From Pseudomonadota bacterium (GTDB lineage: Bacteria; Pseudomonadota; Alphaproteobacteria; Caulobacterales; Caulobacteraceae), in contig JAIUNU010000007.1 of NCBI GenBank assembly GCA_020161365.1, positions 122,853-186,852 of the forward strand: DNA of 64,000 bases. Direction: 5' to 3'. Both the position numbers and the translations under genes were made by a program. The stretch's first letter is position 1. Each line of letters starts with the position of its first letter. Shown piece by piece: positions 9,423 to 18,956 of the stretch. The notes under the pieces are model-generated. The model was given only the letters and a program-made list of their open reading frames with translations, was not told the origin of the DNA and searched no databases.

Positions 9423-10307
9423 ATGACCTCGATCCTGAATCCCCTTGCTTCGCCCCTCCTCCAGGGACACGCCATGACCGTCCAAAGCCCCGACGATTCT
9501 TCCCGCGCGTCGGTGATCAGCACCGCACCGACCTCCGCTCCCTCGCCCGCCGAGCCCAAGATCAAGGCGCGTGGCGTCAAGGTCTTCTACGGGGAGAAGC
9601 AGGCGCTCTTTGACGTCGATCTCGATGTCCCCGGCAAGTCGGTCACCGCCTTCATCGGCCCGTCGGGCTGCGGCAAGTCGACCTTCCTGCGCTGCATCAA
9701 CCGCATGAACGACACGATCCCCAGCGCGCGCGTCGAAGGCTCGATCCAGATTGACGGCGCCGACGTCAACGCCAAGAGCGTCGACCCGGTGGTGCTGCGC
9801 TCGCGCGTCGGCATGGTGTTCCAGAAGCCCAACCCCTTCCCGAAGACGATCTTCGAGAACGTCGCCTATGGTCCCCGCATCCACGGCCTCGCTACGGGCA
9901 AGGCCGAGCTGGAAGCCATCGTCGAGAGCAGCCTCAAGAAGGCTGGTCTGTGGAACGAGGTCGCCGATCGCCTGCACCAGCCCGGCACCGGCCTGTCCGG
10001 CGGCCAGCAGCAGCGTCTGGTCATCGCTCGGGCCATCGCCGTTTCGCCCGAAGTGATCCTGATGGACGAGCCGTGCTCGGCTCTGGATCCGATCGCCACC
10101 GCCAAGATCGAGGAGCTGATCGACGAACTGCGCAGCCAGTTCTGCATCGTCATCGTGACGCACTCGATGGCCCAGGCCGCCCGCGTCTCGCAGCGCACGG
10201 CGTTCTTCCACCTCGGCAAGCTGGTCGAGAGCGGCCCGACCGAGGAGATGTTCACCAATCCTCGCGACAGCCGCACCCAGGACTACATCACCGGCCGCTT
10301 CGGCTAA
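9423..10307 (+). CDS. pstB: phosphate ABC transporter ATP-binding protein PstB
   Basis: ATPase subunit powering phosphate import. It has Walker A (GPSGCGKST), a Q-loop (VFQKPNPFP, typical of PstB), the signature LSGGQQQRL, Walker B ([12 protein letters not shown]) and the H-loop (VTHSMAQA). The ATG at 9423 has GGAG 5 bases upstream and overlapping the pstA stop, giving 294 residues. An ATG at 9474 with AGGGA upstream would give 277 residues, closer to the usual 250-270, and is equally possible. The N-terminal ~45 residues are a Ser/Pro/Ala-rich tail with no family counterpart. Confidence 0.95.
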   Translation: MTSILNPLASPLLQGHAMTVQSPDDSSRASVISTAPTSAPSPAEPKIKARGVKVFYGEKQALFDVDLDVPGKSVTAFIGPSGCGKSTFLRCINRMNDTIPSARVEGSIQIDGADVNAKSVDPVVLRSRVGMVFQKPNPFPKTIFENVAYGPRIHGLATGKAELEAIVESSLKKAGLWNEVADRLHQPGTGLSGGQQQRLVIARAIAVSPEVILMDEPCSALDPIATAKIEELIDELRSQFCIVIVTHSMAQAARVSQRTAFFHLGKLVESGPTEEMFTNPRDSRTQDYITGRFG

Positions 10308-10328
10308 GCGGAACCGGAGGAAGCTGAC

Positions 10329-11021
10329 ATGACCGAACATACCGTCAAATCGTACGGCGAAGAGCTGGCCCACCTGACCGCTGAGGTCACCCGCATGGGC
10401 GGCATCGCCGAGAGCCAGGTCGCCGACTGCATCGCCGCCATCGCCCGCCGCGACGGCCCGCTGGCCCAGGCGGTCGTGGCCGGCGACGAGCGTCTGGACA
10501 CGCTGCAGTCTGAAATCGAGCGCAAGGCCTTCCGCCTGATCGCGCTACGGCAGCCCATGGCGGTGGATCTGCGTCACGCTGTGGCCGCGCTGAAGATTTC
10601 GATGAGCCTGGAGCGTTGCGGCGACATGGCCAAGAACATCGGCAAGCGGGCCCTGATCCTCACCGAGGCCGATCCGATGAGCGCTCTGACGCGCTCGATC
10701 GAGCGGATGGGCAAGCTGGTCCAGGGGCGCCTGAAGGATGTGCTGGACGCCTACACGACGTCGGACCTGCAGCGGGCCATCGGGGTGTGGAGCCGCGACG
10801 AAGAGGTCGACGAGCACTACAACGCCATCTTCCGCGAACTGCTCACCTACATGATGGGCGATCCGCGAACCATCAACGCGTGCACGCATCTCCTGTTCGT
10901 CGCCAAGAACCTCGAGCGGATCGGCGACCACGCCACCAACATCGCCGAAATCATTCATTTCGAGCTGACGGGCGAGGAACTGACCTCGCAGCGTCCCAAG
11001 CTCGATGTGCTGTCGCACTAG
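10329..11021 (+). CDS. phoU: phosphate signalling complex protein PhoU
   Basis: Cytoplasmic helical metal-binding protein of 230 residues that links the Pst transporter to PhoR and dampens the Pho response. It shows two PhoU repeats, each a three-helix bundle, with conserved D/E-rich motifs (ERKAFRLIALRQPMAVDLR near residue 65, NLERIGDHATNIAE near residue 200). GGAGGAAG 6-7 bases before the ATG is a strong ribosome site. It lies 21 bases after pstB and 20 bases before phoB in the Pho-box operon. Confidence 0.95.
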   Translation: MTEHTVKSYGEELAHLTAEVTRMGGIAESQVADCIAAIARRDGPLAQAVVAGDERLDTLQSEIERKAFRLIALRQPMAVDLRHAVAALKISMSLERCGDMAKNIGKRALILTEADPMSALTRSIERMGKLVQGRLKDVLDAYTTSDLQRAIGVWSRDEEVDEHYNAIFRELLTYMMGDPRTINACTHLLFVAKNLERIGDHATNIAEIIHFELTGEELTSQRPKLDVLSH

Positions 11022-11041
11022 CTCCGAAAGAGGCGGCTGAA

Positions 11042-11734
11042 ATGACTCCCTACGTTTTGGTGGTCGAAGACGAAGACGCCCTGGCCACTCTGCTGCACTA
11101 CAACCTCGACAAGGAGGGCTACCGCGTCGGCGTCGCCGGCGACGGCGAGGAAGCCCTGATCATGGCCAACGAGCGCGCGCCGGATCTGGTGATCCTCGAC
11201 TGGATGCTGCCCAAGGTCTCCGGCATCGAGGTCTGCCGTCGCCTGCGCGGCCGCGCCGAGACGCGCAACGTGCCGATCATCATGCTGACGGCGCGCGGCG
11301 AGGAGACCGATCGCATCCGGGGTCTCGATACCGGCGCCGACGACTATGTGGTCAAGCCGTTTTCGATGGTCGAACTCACCGCCCGCGTCCGCGCCGTGCT
11401 GCGCCGGATCCGTCCCGGTCTGGCCGACGATCGCATCACGGTCGGCGACATCATCATCGACCGCGTCGCTCACCGCGTGAAGCGCAGCGGCAAGGAAATC
11501 CACCTCGGCCCGACCGAGTTTCGCCTGTTGGACTATCTGATGCAGCACCCCGGCCGCGTCTTCAGCCGCGAGCAGCTGCTGGACGCGGTGTGGGGCTCGG
11601 ACGTCTATGTCGAAGCTCGCACGGTCGACGTCCACATCGGCCGCCTGCGTAAGGCGCTGAACGGAACGACCGACGCGGATCCGATCCGAACCGTCCGCTC
11701 GGCGGGCTACTCGCTGGATATGGACGCGGCGTAA
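11042..11734 (+). CDS. phoB: phosphate regulon response regulator PhoB
   Basis: OmpR-family regulator of 230 residues that binds Pho boxes. The receiver domain (1-120) has acidic residues EDED, the phospho-acceptor Asp in ILDWMLP (residue ~53), T in MLTARG and K in VKPFS. The C-terminal winged helix (about 130-228) ends in the usual RTVRSAGYSL. The start is the ATG at 11042, with AAAGAGGCGG just upstream. As the last gene of the pst operon it autoregulates through the Pho box at 6573, while its kinase gene phoR lies at the other end. Confidence 0.96.
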   Translation: MTPYVLVVEDEDALATLLHYNLDKEGYRVGVAGDGEEALIMANERAPDLVILDWMLPKVSGIEVCRRLRGRAETRNVPIIMLTARGEETDRIRGLDTGADDYVVKPFSMVELTARVRAVLRRIRPGLADDRITVGDIIIDRVAHRVKRSGKEIHLGPTEFRLLDYLMQHPGRVFSREQLLDAVWGSDVYVEARTVDVHIGRLRKALNGTTDADPIRTVRSAGYSLDMDAA

Positions 11735-11794
11735 ACGAGGCGGGCCAAGGTCGGCCTCGCCAAAGCGTTGTGTTTCCCAGGCCTTTGGCCTCAA

Positions 11795-11824
11795 CCGCGC
11801 GCCGTTTGTCGGTGCGCGGTTTTT
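11795..11824 (+). terminator. rho-independent terminator of the pst-phoU-phoB operon
   Basis: CCGCGCGCC pairs with GGTGCGCGG (one G-T pair) around a 7-base loop, followed by TTTTT. It lies 60 bases after the phoB stop. Confidence 0.85.
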
Positions 11825-12200
11825 CGTGCGTTCGCAGCCCGTGCGCGACGGCCGCACCGTTCTCGCAACGAAGAAGCGATTTCACCCAAGGATGGTGAGG
11901 CAGAATGTCGCTATCTCGATAGTTGATTGATTCACCGGCTGTTAACCGCCCCGGAATGAGTTTTGCAAAGCATTATTTGCGCTACCTTGGCTCAATTCTC
12001 GTGAATTTCGAGTGGTTGGCTAAGTCATATCGCAAATATATCGGTCGCTCAAATCAGCATAATTATGAAAATTCCAGGTAATGGATATTGTAATCTCGCT
12101 GAATGGTCGCCGTCATATCAAACACGACGGTGGATAAGATTTTGAAATGCACTTTCATATTCCTGACTGTCCTCAGGTCCGAAACGAGCCGGAGCCTCCC
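11825..12200. other. AT-rich intergenic region upstream of the chemoreceptor gene
   Basis: About 375 bases with no credible gene. Positions 11900-12140 are much richer in A+T than the surroundings and contain several TATAAT-like hexamers (for example around 12035 and 12060), so this is probably the promoter region of the chemoreceptor. I cannot pick a unique promoter. No inverted repeat or Pho box was seen. Confidence 0.5.
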
Positions 12201-14117
12201 ATGCGCATGACGATCAAGCTCAAACTCGCCCTGACCTTCGGGGCGCTCATTCTGATGATGGCAGCGGCCACGCTGTTCGGCGTCAGGCAACTCGGCGACC
12301 TCGATCGCGGTCAGAAAGCCATGGTCGAGGGACCCGTCGCTCAACTGGAGCGCAGCCAGAGCTTGAGCACGGCCCTGTTGCAGGTGATGCGCGCCGAAAA
12401 GAACATGGCCCTGGCTGATGACGCCGAGGAGTTGAAGAGCCAGAACGCCAGCGCCTTAGACAACAAGCGGAAGGTCACCACCCTCTTGGAGGCGGGCCTG
12501 TCCCATGCATCACCCAGCGGTAAGCCGAAGTGGGAAGCTCTGGCCAGCGAATGGGCGGTGTTCGCCGAAATCGACGAGGCCATGCGGCGCGACCTGATGG
12601 AGGGCCGCCGCGATCAGGCGCTTACCCTGATGCGGACAACGCAACGACAGATCACCGGTCGCATCATCACGACGGTCGATGCTCTGACGGAGGTCAATCA
12701 GAAGCTTCTGGCGGAGGCCGTCGCCGAAGGCGATCGGACCTACGCCCGGTCGCGTAACATGTTGATGGGCGTGATCGGTCTTTCGGTGCTGCTGGCCGCC
12801 GGGGCGGCGGTCTGGATCGCTCGGACGATCGCGCGCGGCTTCTCCAAGATTGGCAACCTAGCCGACGCCGTGGCCAAGGGAGACTTGGATCAGACCGTGA
12901 CCGTCACGACCAACGACGAGATCAAGGATCTGGTCGACACCGTTAATCGCATGACCACCAATCTCCGCGCCACGGCCGCCTTGGCCGACCAAGTGGCTGC
13001 AGGCGACCTCAGCGTCGAGATCACCCCGCTCTCGGAAAAAGATATCTTGAGCAAGTCCTTGAGGGGCATGGTTTCCAATCTTCGCCAGACAGCAGCCCTG
13101 GCCGACAAGGTTTCTGAAGGCGACCTGACGGTGGAGGCCAAGCCTCTGTCGGACAAGGATGTCATGGGCCTGGCGCTCGAACGGATGATCGACCGACTAC
13201 GCGGCGTGGTCTCCGACGCCTCTGTCGCCTCGGAGAACGTATCCGAAGGCAGCCAGGAACTGTCTTCGGTCTCGGAGCAGGTTAGTCAGGGGGCGACCGA
13301 GCAGGCCGCTTCGACGGAGCAGGCCTCGGCCTCGATGGAGGAGATGGCCGCCAACATCAAGCAGAACGCCGACAACGCCGCTCAGACCGAGAAGATCGCC
13401 CGCCAATCGGCTCAGGACGCCGAGGCTTCGGGCAAGGCGGTCGCTCAGGCCGTCGACGCCATGCGAGTCATCGCCGAGAAGATCACCATCGTCCAGGAAA
13501 TCGCCCGTCAGACTGACCTTCTGGCCCTGAATGCGGCTGTGGAGGCCGCCCGCGCCGGTGAGCATGGCCGAGGCTTCGCCGTCGTCGCGTCGGAAGTGCG
13601 TAAGCTGGCCGAGCGCAGCCAGACCGCAGCGGCCGAAATCAGCGCTGTGTCAAGCGACACCGTTAAGGTGGCCCAGGCCGCAGGCGAGATGCTGACCTCG
13701 CTGGTGCCGGATATCCGCAAGACCGCCGAACTGGTCTCCGAGATCAGCGCCGCCTGCCGCGAGCAGGACATCGGCGCCGCCCAGATCAACGAGGCGCTAC
13801 AGCAACTGGACCAGGTGACGCAGCAGAACGCCGCCGGGTCCGAGGAGATGTCGGCGACCTCCGAGGAACTGGCCGCCCAGGCCGAGGAACTGCGCGCCTC
13901 CATCGCCTTCTTCCGCATAGATGGCGAAAACGCCCCCGCAATGGTGCGACCGCCCGCCAAGGCGACGGTCCGACCCGCGCGCAAGGCTGTCGCCGGCAAG
14001 TCGACGAGCCGGACTTTGGTCTCCGCTCAGCAGGCGCGCGTTAAGGGCTTCGCTCTGGACCTGGCGCAAGGCGGACCGGATTCAGACGACGCCAACTTCA
14101 AGGACTACGCCGCCTGA
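12201..14117 (+). CDS. methyl-accepting chemotaxis protein with tandem HAMP repeats
   Basis: Chemoreceptor of 638 residues from the ATG at 12201 (GGAG 7 bases upstream); another in-frame start 18 residues earlier has no signal. TM1 is at about 9-29, followed by a small helical periplasmic region of the four-helix-bundle type (about 30-185) and TM2 (about 187-207). Three successive HAMP units (about 210-355) follow; the last two share GDLxVExxPLSxKD motifs. The signalling domain has the hairpin tip [30 protein letters not shown] (about residues 440-470). A basic, Pro/Ala-rich C-terminal tail follows and no NWETF-type CheR pentapeptide is seen. It stands alone without che genes, so it probably signals through the main chemotaxis array or a dedicated partner elsewhere. 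Its ligand is unknown. Confidence 0.93.
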   Translation: MRMTIKLKLALTFGALILMMAAATLFGVRQLGDLDRGQKAMVEGPVAQLERSQSLSTALLQVMRAEKNMALADDAEELKSQNASALDNKRKVTTLLEAGLSHASPSGKPKWEALASEWAVFAEIDEAMRRDLMEGRRDQALTLMRTTQRQITGRIITTVDALTEVNQKLLAEAVAEGDRTYARSRNMLMGVIGLSVLLAAGAAVWIARTIARGFSKIGNLADAVAKGDLDQTVTVTTNDEIKDLVDTVNRMTTNLRATAALADQVAAGDLSVEITPLSEKDILSKSLRGMVSNLRQTAALADKVSEGDLTVEAKPLSDKDVMGLALERMIDRLRGVVSDASVASENVSEGSQELSSVSEQVSQGATEQAASTEQASASMEEMAANIKQNADNAAQTEKIARQSAQDAEASGKAVAQAVDAMRVIAEKITIVQEIARQTDLLALNAAVEAARAGEHGRGFAVVASEVRKLAERSQTAAAEISAVSSDTVKVAQAAGEMLTSLVPDIRKTAELVSEISAACREQDIGAAQINEALQQLDQVTQQNAAGSEEMSATSEELAAQAEELRASIAFFRIDGENAPAMVRPPAKATVRPARKAVAGKSTSRTLVSAQQARVKGFALDLAQGGPDSDDANFKDYAA

Positions 14118-14178
14118 GACCCCACGGCGCGGGTCCGGCCCTTGACCCGCGCCGTCGCCCGCGCCACACCCCGCGCTC

Positions 14179-15459
14179 ATGGAAAAGCTGACCATCCTCC
14201 TCGTCGGGTCCGGCGGGCGCGAGCACGCCCTGGCCTGGAAGATCGCGCAGTCGCCGCTGTGCGGACGCCTGGTGGCGGCGCCCGGCAATCCAGGTATTGA
14301 AACGGTGGCTGAACTGCGCCCGGTGAAAGCGACCGACGCCGACGGACTGGTCGCGCTGGCCCAGGAGATCGGCGCCGACCTTGTGGTGGTCGGTCCGGAA
14401 TCGGCTCTGGAGGTCGGTCTCGCGGACAAGCTCGCGACGGTCGGCATTCCCTGTTTCGGCGGCAGCCAGCGCGCGGCGCAACTGGAAACTTCCAAGGCCT
14501 TCACAAAGGACTTCTGCCAGCGTCACGGTCTGCCAACGGCGGCCTACGGCGTCTTCGAGAACGCCGCCTCGGCCGGCGCCTTCCTCGACACGCTACAAGC
14601 GCCTTTCGTGATCAAGGCCGATGGTCTTGCTGCGGGTAAGGGCGTGGTCATCGCCGCAACACGGGCCGAGGCCGACGCCGCCGTGGTCGACATGCTGGGC
14701 GGCCGCTTCGGCTCGGCCGGCGCGCGGGTGGTGATCGAGGAGTTCATGCACGGCGAGGAGGCCTCGCTGTTCGCCGTTTGCGACGGCAAGACCGCTGTCC
14801 TGTTCGGCGCGGCGCAGGACCACAAGCGCGCCTATGACGGTGACGAGGGGCCCAACACCGGCGGCATGGGCACCTACTCGCCGCCGCCGGTTCTGACGCA
14901 GGACCTGATCGACCAGGCCTGGCGCGAACTGATCCTCCCGACCGTCGAGGGCATGGCGGCCGAGGGCCATCCCTATGTGGGCGTGCTCTATGCCGGCCTG
15001 ATGCTCACGCCGACTGGCCCCAAGCTGGTCGAGTACAACGCACGTTTCGGCGATCCCGAATGCCAGACCCTGATGCTGCGGCTGCAAAGCGACATCGTCC
15101 CGATCCTGCTGGCGGCGGCGAAAGGCGAGCTGGCCAGCGTCGCGCCGCCCCAGTGGCGTGACGAGGCGGCGATCTGCGTCGTCCTCGCGGCGGAGGGCTA
15201 TCCGGACGCGCCCAAGACCGGCGGCGTTATCACCGGCGCGGAAGGATCTTTCGACCAGGCCGTCATTTTCCATGCCGGCACGAGCCGTGACGCCCAAGGC
15301 CGCCTCGTGGCGTCGGGCGGACGGGTGCTGAACGTCTGCGCTCTTGGCGCGACCTTGGCCGAGGCGCGGGAGAGCGCTTACGGCGCGCTTTCCCGGATCG
15401 GACTGCCAGGCGGCTTCCATCGTCGGGATATCGGCTGGCGGGCGCTTCAACGCGTCTGA
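14179..15459 (+). CDS. purD: phosphoribosylamine-glycine ligase PurD
   Basis: ATP-grasp ligase of 426 residues that joins glycine to phosphoribosylamine in purine synthesis. It shows the N-terminal LLVGSGGREHALAWK signature, the ATP-grasp loop (KADGLAAGKGVV), the GGMGTYSP motif and the PurD signature RFGDPECQ (about residue 290). The length is normal for the family. It is a single gene, not clustered with other pur genes. The start at 14179 lacks a strong ribosome site but fits the family N-terminus. Confidence 0.97.
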   Translation: MEKLTILLVGSGGREHALAWKIAQSPLCGRLVAAPGNPGIETVAELRPVKATDADGLVALAQEIGADLVVVGPESALEVGLADKLATVGIPCFGGSQRAAQLETSKAFTKDFCQRHGLPTAAYGVFENAASAGAFLDTLQAPFVIKADGLAAGKGVVIAATRAEADAAVVDMLGGRFGSAGARVVIEEFMHGEEASLFAVCDGKTAVLFGAAQDHKRAYDGDEGPNTGGMGTYSPPPVLTQDLIDQAWRELILPTVEGMAAEGHPYVGVLYAGLMLTPTGPKLVEYNARFGDPECQTLMLRLQSDIVPILLAAAKGELASVAPPQWRDEAAICVVLAAEGYPDAPKTGGVITGAEGSFDQAVIFHAGTSRDAQGRLVASGGRVLNVCALGATLAEARESAYGALSRIGLPGGFHRRDIGWRALQRV

Positions 15460-15538
15460 GGTTTCGCAGGCGAAGGCTTGCCTCCGGCGACACGGCCTCT
15501 AAACTCCCCATTCAAACAAGCGTTGGGGAGAAAGCGCC

Positions 15539-16621
15539 ATGGCCGAAGCCGCCGAACAGTCCGCCCAGGACCTGAACTCCGGCACCAAGCCCGTCGACCC
15601 GCGCCATGCGATCGACGAGACCAAGCTGGCGGCTTGGCTGGAAGCGAATGTCGAAGGCTATGCCGGCCCACTGGAAGTCCGCCAGTTCAAGGGCGGCCAG
15701 TCGAACCCGACCTACCAGCTCGTCACCCCGGCCAAGAAGTACGTCCTGCGCCGCAAGCCGCCGGGCAAGCTGCTGCCCAGCGCCCACGCGGTGGATCGCG
15801 AGTTCAAGGTCATCTCCGGCCTGAACAAGGCCAGCTTCCCCGTCGCCCAGGCCTACGCCCTGTGCATGGACGAGGAGGTGATCGGCACGATCTTCTACGT
15901 CATGGAGAACGTCGAGGGCCGCATCCTCTGGGACGGCACGCTTCCGGACTACCAGCCGGCCGAGCGGCGGGCGATCTACGAAGCTCAGATCGACACCCTG
16001 GCGGCGTTGCACAATGTCGACTACGCGGCCGTCGGCCTCGCGGACTACGGCAAGCCGGGAAACTATTTTGCGCGCCAGATCGACCGCTGGACCAAGCAGT
16101 ACAAGGCCAGCGAAACCAAGACCATCGAGGAGATGGACCGGCTGATGGAATGGCTGCCGGCCACCGTACCGGCGGACGACCAGACCTCGATCGTCCACGG
16201 CGACTATCGCCTCGACAACATGATCCTGCACCCCACCGAGTCGCGGGTGATCGCGGTCCTGGACTGGGAGCTGTCGACCCTCGGCAATCCGCTGGCGGAC
16301 TTCAGCTACTTCCTGATGAACTGGGTGATGCCCTCCGACCAGCGCGGCGGCCTTTCGGGCATCGACGACCTGACCGCCTATGGCATCCCGACCATCCCCG
16401 AAGCTGTGGCGCGCTACTGCAAGGCTACGGGCCGAGACGGCCTGCCGGAACTCGACTGGTATTTCTCATACAACCTCTTCAGACTGGCGGGCATCTGCCA
16501 GGGCATTGTCGGCCGTGTTCGTGACGGCACCGCCGCCAGCGCCCATGCGCAGCTGATGGAGGCGCGCGTGCCGGTCCTGGCCAAGGGGGCCTGGGACTTT
16601 GCGCGCAAGGCGGGGGCCTGA
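15539..16621 (+). CDS. phosphotransferase family protein (APH/ACAD10-11-like kinase)
   Basis: Protein-kinase-like phosphotransferase of 360 residues. It has an N-lobe glycine/Lys region (FKGGQSNPTY, YVLRRKPPG), the catalytic loop VHGDYRLDNM (about residue 220) and the metal-binding DWE motif (VLDWELSTLGNPLADFSY). This set is typical of the subgroup beside or fused to acyl-CoA dehydrogenases (ACAD10/ACAD11), which phosphorylates 4-hydroxyacyl-CoAs, rather than of antibiotic kinases. No acyl-CoA dehydrogenase is adjacent here. It ends 7 bases before the next gene, suggesting co-transcription. The substrate is inferred only. Confidence 0.85.
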   Translation: MAEAAEQSAQDLNSGTKPVDPRHAIDETKLAAWLEANVEGYAGPLEVRQFKGGQSNPTYQLVTPAKKYVLRRKPPGKLLPSAHAVDREFKVISGLNKASFPVAQAYALCMDEEVIGTIFYVMENVEGRILWDGTLPDYQPAERRAIYEAQIDTLAALHNVDYAAVGLADYGKPGNYFARQIDRWTKQYKASETKTIEEMDRLMEWLPATVPADDQTSIVHGDYRLDNMILHPTESRVIAVLDWELSTLGNPLADFSYFLMNWVMPSDQRGGLSGIDDLTAYGIPTIPEAVARYCKATGRDGLPELDWYFSYNLFRLAGICQGIVGRVRDGTAASAHAQLMEARVPVLAKGAWDFARKAGA

Positions 16622-16628
16622 GGGCGTG

Positions 16629-17915
16629 ATGCGGAAATTGATGGCGGGCGCCTGCGCCCTGGTTGTGACGAGCGCGCTGGCTGGCGCGGCGAGCGCTCAG
16701 ACCACGTTTGTCCAGGCGGGGCGCCTTCTCGCTGACCCGGCGACGGGCAAGGTCGAGACCGCCAAGACGCTGGTCATCGAAAAGGGCAAGGTGGTTCGCA
16801 TCGTCGACGGCTATGTCACCGAGAAGGGCGGAAAGGTCGTCGATCTGAAGGACAGCTTCGTGCTGCCGGGCCTGATCGACAGTCACGTCCATCTAACGGG
16901 TGAGCAGAATCCCAACTCCCGCCTTGATGAGGTGACCCAATCTTCGGCGACCCAGGCCATGGTCGGGGCGGGCTTTGCGCGCAAAACGCTTATGGCGGGC
17001 TTCACGACGGTCGCTGACCTGGGCGGCGAGAACCAGGCGGTCTTCGCTTTGCGTGACGGCATCAAGCGTGGCGACGTGCCCGGACCGCGTGTGATCGCTG
17101 CCGGCTCGGCGGTGTCGATCCACGGCGGCCACGGCGACGTGAACGGTTATTCGGACGAGGTCATGCACGTGCTGCGTCCTGAGTCGGTCTGTTCCGGCTC
17201 AGACGATTGCCGACGCGCCGTGCGGGAGCAGGTCTGGCATGGCGCCGATATCATCAAGATCACCGCGACGGGCGGTGTGCTCTCCAATACCGCCGCCGGT
17301 CTGGCGCAACAGTTCTCGAACGCGGAGCTCGAAGCGATCGTCGACGCCGCCCACCGGATGGGGCGCAAGGTCACGGCGCACGCGCACGGGGTCGACGGTA
17401 TCAATAGCTTCCTGAAGGCGGGCGGGGACTCGATCGAGCACGGCACCTTCTTGGATGCCGAGAGCATAGCCCTGTTCAAGAAGAACGGCGCGTATCTGGT
17501 GCCGACCTTGATGGCCGGCGATTTCGTCTACCGGATCGCCTCGGGTCCGAACAACTTCCTGACCCCCGCCCAGACCGCCAAGGCCCTGGATGCCGGTCCC
17601 AAGATGCTGGCCATGGCCCGCCGAGCCCACGAGGGCGGCGTGAAGATCGCCTTTGGCACCGACACCGGCGTCTCGGCCCATGGCGACAACGCCGGGGAGT
17701 TCGCCCTACTGGTCAAGGCGGGCCTGACGCCGCTGGAGGCGATCCAGACCGCCACGGTCAACGCCGCCGATCACTTCTCGATGAGCAACGAGATCGGCAG
17801 CCTGACTCCCGGCAAGGCCGCCGACCTGATTGCGGTCAAGGGCGATCCGCTCAAGGACGTCACCGAACTGCAGCGGGTGACCTCGGTCATCAAGGGCGGC
17901 GTGGTCTACAAGTGA
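16629..17915 (+). CDS. exported metal-dependent amidohydrolase (Xaa-Pro/Xaa-Arg dipeptidase-like)
   Basis: Amidohydrolase-superfamily enzyme of 428 residues. A signal peptide (MRKLMAGACALVV...ASAQ) implies a periplasmic or outer-membrane location. Metal ligands are visible as HVH in DSHVHLTG, a Lys in IIKITATGGV, His in TAHAHG and SIEHGTF, and the final Asp in FGTDTGV. The layout resembles the imidazolonepropionase/prolidase-like group, in which several Caulobacter enzymes are known carboxypeptidases acting on Xaa-Arg/Lys or Xaa-Pro. The start at ATG 16629 was chosen because it begins the signal peptide. It follows the phosphotransferase by 7 bases. Confidence 0.88.
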   Translation: MRKLMAGACALVVTSALAGAASAQTTFVQAGRLLADPATGKVETAKTLVIEKGKVVRIVDGYVTEKGGKVVDLKDSFVLPGLIDSHVHLTGEQNPNSRLDEVTQSSATQAMVGAGFARKTLMAGFTTVADLGGENQAVFALRDGIKRGDVPGPRVIAAGSAVSIHGGHGDVNGYSDEVMHVLRPESVCSGSDDCRRAVREQVWHGADIIKITATGGVLSNTAAGLAQQFSNAELEAIVDAAHRMGRKVTAHAHGVDGINSFLKAGGDSIEHGTFLDAESIALFKKNGAYLVPTLMAGDFVYRIASGPNNFLTPAQTAKALDAGPKMLAMARRAHEGGVKIAFGTDTGVSAHGDNAGEFALLVKAGLTPLEAIQTATVNAADHFSMSNEIGSLTPGKAADLIAVKGDPLKDVTELQRVTSVIKGGVVYK

Positions 17916-17921
17916 TCGGAT

Positions 17922-17939
17922 CCTCCCCTGCGGGGGAGG
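17922..17939. repeat. CCTCCCC/GGGGAGG hairpin between convergent genes
   Basis: CCTCCCC, TGCG loop, GGGGAGG, followed by GTTTGACC. The same core recurs at 24718-24737, 27134-27156 and 38600-38721, always between genes, so it is a dispersed intergenic repeat and may help end transcription of the convergent genes here. Confidence 0.6.
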
Positions 17940-17948
17940 GTTTGACCC

Positions 17949-18956
17949 CTAAAGACCGATCCCCTTCAGCAGGGCGTCAAGCGCGTCCGGATCGTCGAAC
18001 CGGGCGCGGACCGGCCAGGGGGTCACGCGCTCGCGCCAGGCCGGCGGCAGGCGCACCCAGTCCTTCTCGGTGGTGACCAGGCCCGCCTCATAGACCTCGG
18101 CTCGGTCGGCCAGCATCTTCAAGGTCGACTCGCTGTAGGCGCCATGATCGGGGAACGGGGCGAAATCGACCAATTGGCAGCCTGCCGCGGTCAGGGCCTT
18201 CTCGACCTTCCACGGCTTGGCGATGCCGGCGAAGCCGACCTGAGGTCCTTTGGGCGCCGGTGCGGCGGCCTCAAGGCGGGCGATCAGCACCGGAATGTCG
18301 CCGAACTCCACCAGAAGATCGAAGTCTGGCTGCTCCATCTCGACCGGCAGCAGCACGATCACGGCGTCAGCGCGGGACAGGCCGACCTTCAACGGCTCGC
18401 GCATCGGCCCGGCGGGAAACACGCGGCCGTCGCCGAAGGGCCATTCGCCATTACGCGTTTCACCGTCGACCACGACCAGGGACAGCGCTTTGCGGATGCT
18501 GGGGTTCTGGTGACCGTCATCCATCACGATGGCCCTCGCGCCCGCGCGCGCAGCGGCTCGAGCTCCGGCGACTCGGTCGGCGGCGATCCACATCGGGAAG
18601 TCCTGAGCCAGCATCAGCGGCTCGTCGCCGACATCGGCGGCCGTGTGGCGGGCGGCGTCGACCTGGACCGGTCCTTTCAACTTGCCGCCGTAGCCCCGCG
18701 ACAGGCCGTGAGCCTCTACGCCCCGCTTCGTGAGGGTCAGCAGCAGTTCGCGGACGATCGGTGTCTTGCCGGCGCCGCCCATGGTGACGTTGCCCACGCA
18801 GATCACCGGCGCGCCGACGATCGCCGGCGTGGCGCGTGCGATGCGACGCCGGGTGGCGTCGGCCCACAGCCATGACAGCGGCGTGAGCAGCGCGCGGGTT
18901 ATCGGCGCTGGCGCGCCGCTCCTGGCATACCACCAGCGGGGGGTGCCGAGTTTCAT
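17949..18956 (-). CDS. lpxK: tetraacyldisaccharide 4'-kinase LpxK
   Basis: Inner-membrane kinase (335 residues) that phosphorylates the lipid A disaccharide at the 4' position. It begins MKLGTPRWWY with a membrane-associating N-terminal helix, then Walker-A-like GNVTMGGAGKTP (about residue 55), SRGYGG, DDGHQN and a late TTEKDWVRL motif, all LpxK hallmarks. Its ATG overlaps the waaA stop by 4 bases (ATGA), so the two lipid A-core genes are translationally coupled. Confidence 0.96.
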   Translation of the reverse strand: MKLGTPRWWYARSGAPAPITRALLTPLSWLWADATRRRIARATPAIVGAPVICVGNVTMGGAGKTPIVRELLLTLTKRGVEAHGLSRGYGGKLKGPVQVDAARHTAADVGDEPLMLAQDFPMWIAADRVAGARAAARAGARAIVMDDGHQNPSIRKALSLVVVDGETRNGEWPFGDGRVFPAGPMREPLKVGLSRADAVIVLLPVEMEQPDFDLLVEFGDIPVLIARLEAAAPAPKGPQVGFAGIAKPWKVEKALTAAGCQLVDFAPFPDHGAYSESTLKMLADRAEVYEAGLVTTEKDWVRLPPAWRERVTPWPVRARFDDPDALDALLKGIGL

